A DNA stretch of 64,000 bases from Chondrosia reniformis (Eukaryota > Porifera > Demospongiae > Chondrillida > Chondrillidae), in the NCBI GenBank assembly GCA_947172415.1, contig OX359192.1:7390401-7454400 (forward strand). The letters run 5' to 3'. The notes beneath the pieces were generated by a model. The model was not told the origin of the DNA. It was given only the letters and a program-made list of their open reading frames with translations, and did no database searches. Within the stretch, counting starts at the first letter, position 1. Each line of letters begins with the position of its first letter. A program made the translations under genes and the position numbers. Shown piece by piece: positions 63,696 to 64,000 of the stretch.

Positions 63696-64000
63696 CGGTC
63701 TGAAGTTACGATTGTATGAAGGATCGAATCGAATGAGAGTCACTCGAGAATCAATGGCAAGTTTTGAAGCAAAATAGTCATTGGCTTGTGGTGCAATAAT
63801 TGCAATTGCAGTTCTGCCAAGTTTGATCGGTCTAAAGTTACGATTCTATGAAGGATCGAATCGAATGAGAGTCACTCGAGAACCAATGGCAGTTTTGAAG
63901 CAAAATAGTCATTGGCTTGTGGTGCAATAATTGCAATTGCAGTCCTGCCAAGTTTGATCGGTCTAAAGTTACGATTCTATGAAGGATCGAAACGTATGAG
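63696..64000. repeat. 131-132-bp tandem repeat running off the window
   Basis: Units begin CGGTCTGAAGTTACGATT at 63696 and CGGTCTAAAGTTACGATT at 63828 and 63959 (periods 132 and 131 bp); the third is cut by the window end. Each contains GGATCGAATCGAATGAGAGT and CAATAATTGCAATTGCAG. Confidence 0.85.

Overview
The window looks like nuclear DNA of an early-branching animal, most likely a demosponge of the Amphimedon queenslandica type. This is an inference from the AT-rich sequence, the short GT-AG introns full of TATACGTATGTA-like words, and a tandem family of GABA-B-type (class C) G-protein-coupled receptors of the kind known to be expanded in that sponge. No prokaryotic features are seen. All genes lie on the + strand.

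Layout: nine receptor genes or remnants lie head to tail. Subfamily 1 is A (1-4224, 5' end outside the window), B (6214-12813), C (14171-21525), D (22862-31473) and E (32780-38806). Subfamily 2 is F (39461-43903) and H (47387-51815). Subfamily 3 is G (45095-46739, broken chimera) and I (53010-59482). I reassembled the exons by eye; every gene follows the same plan of 14-16 exons with the same intron phases. Exons 1-9 encode a signal peptide and a Venus-flytrap (periplasmic-binding-protein-like) ligand domain. Exons 10-13 encode seven membrane helices with GABA-B hallmarks, and exons 14-16 a short cytoplasmic tail. C, D, E, H and I read open throughout. B and F each carry one in-frame TGA. G is frameshifted and truncated.

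History visible in the sequence: A-E come from repeated duplication of a unit of about 7.5-9 kb, with mosaic sharing of variants that suggests gene conversion. A later tandem duplication of about 7.9 kb, running from intron 15 of E to intron 5 of a subfamily-3 gene, created H and left G as a 5' half joined to the last exon of E. A-D carry a duplicated pair of terminal exons that could give alternative C-termini; E does not.

Mobile DNA sits in the introns. There is a 567-bp pogo/Tigger-like short-TIR element in C, a CAGTGCAAGTTACAAT-type TIR family in D (both orientations within one gene), and about 235-bp units in D, G and I that carry a candidate hammerhead ribozyme core. In I, three such units surround a reverse-transcriptase-like fragment, an arrangement that recalls Penelope-like retroelements.

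From about 60.2 kb to the end the DNA changes: AAT microsatellites, then a 63-bp satellite of about 38 units with higher-order structure, then unannotated higher-GC sequence, then a 131-132-bp tandem repeat running off the window.
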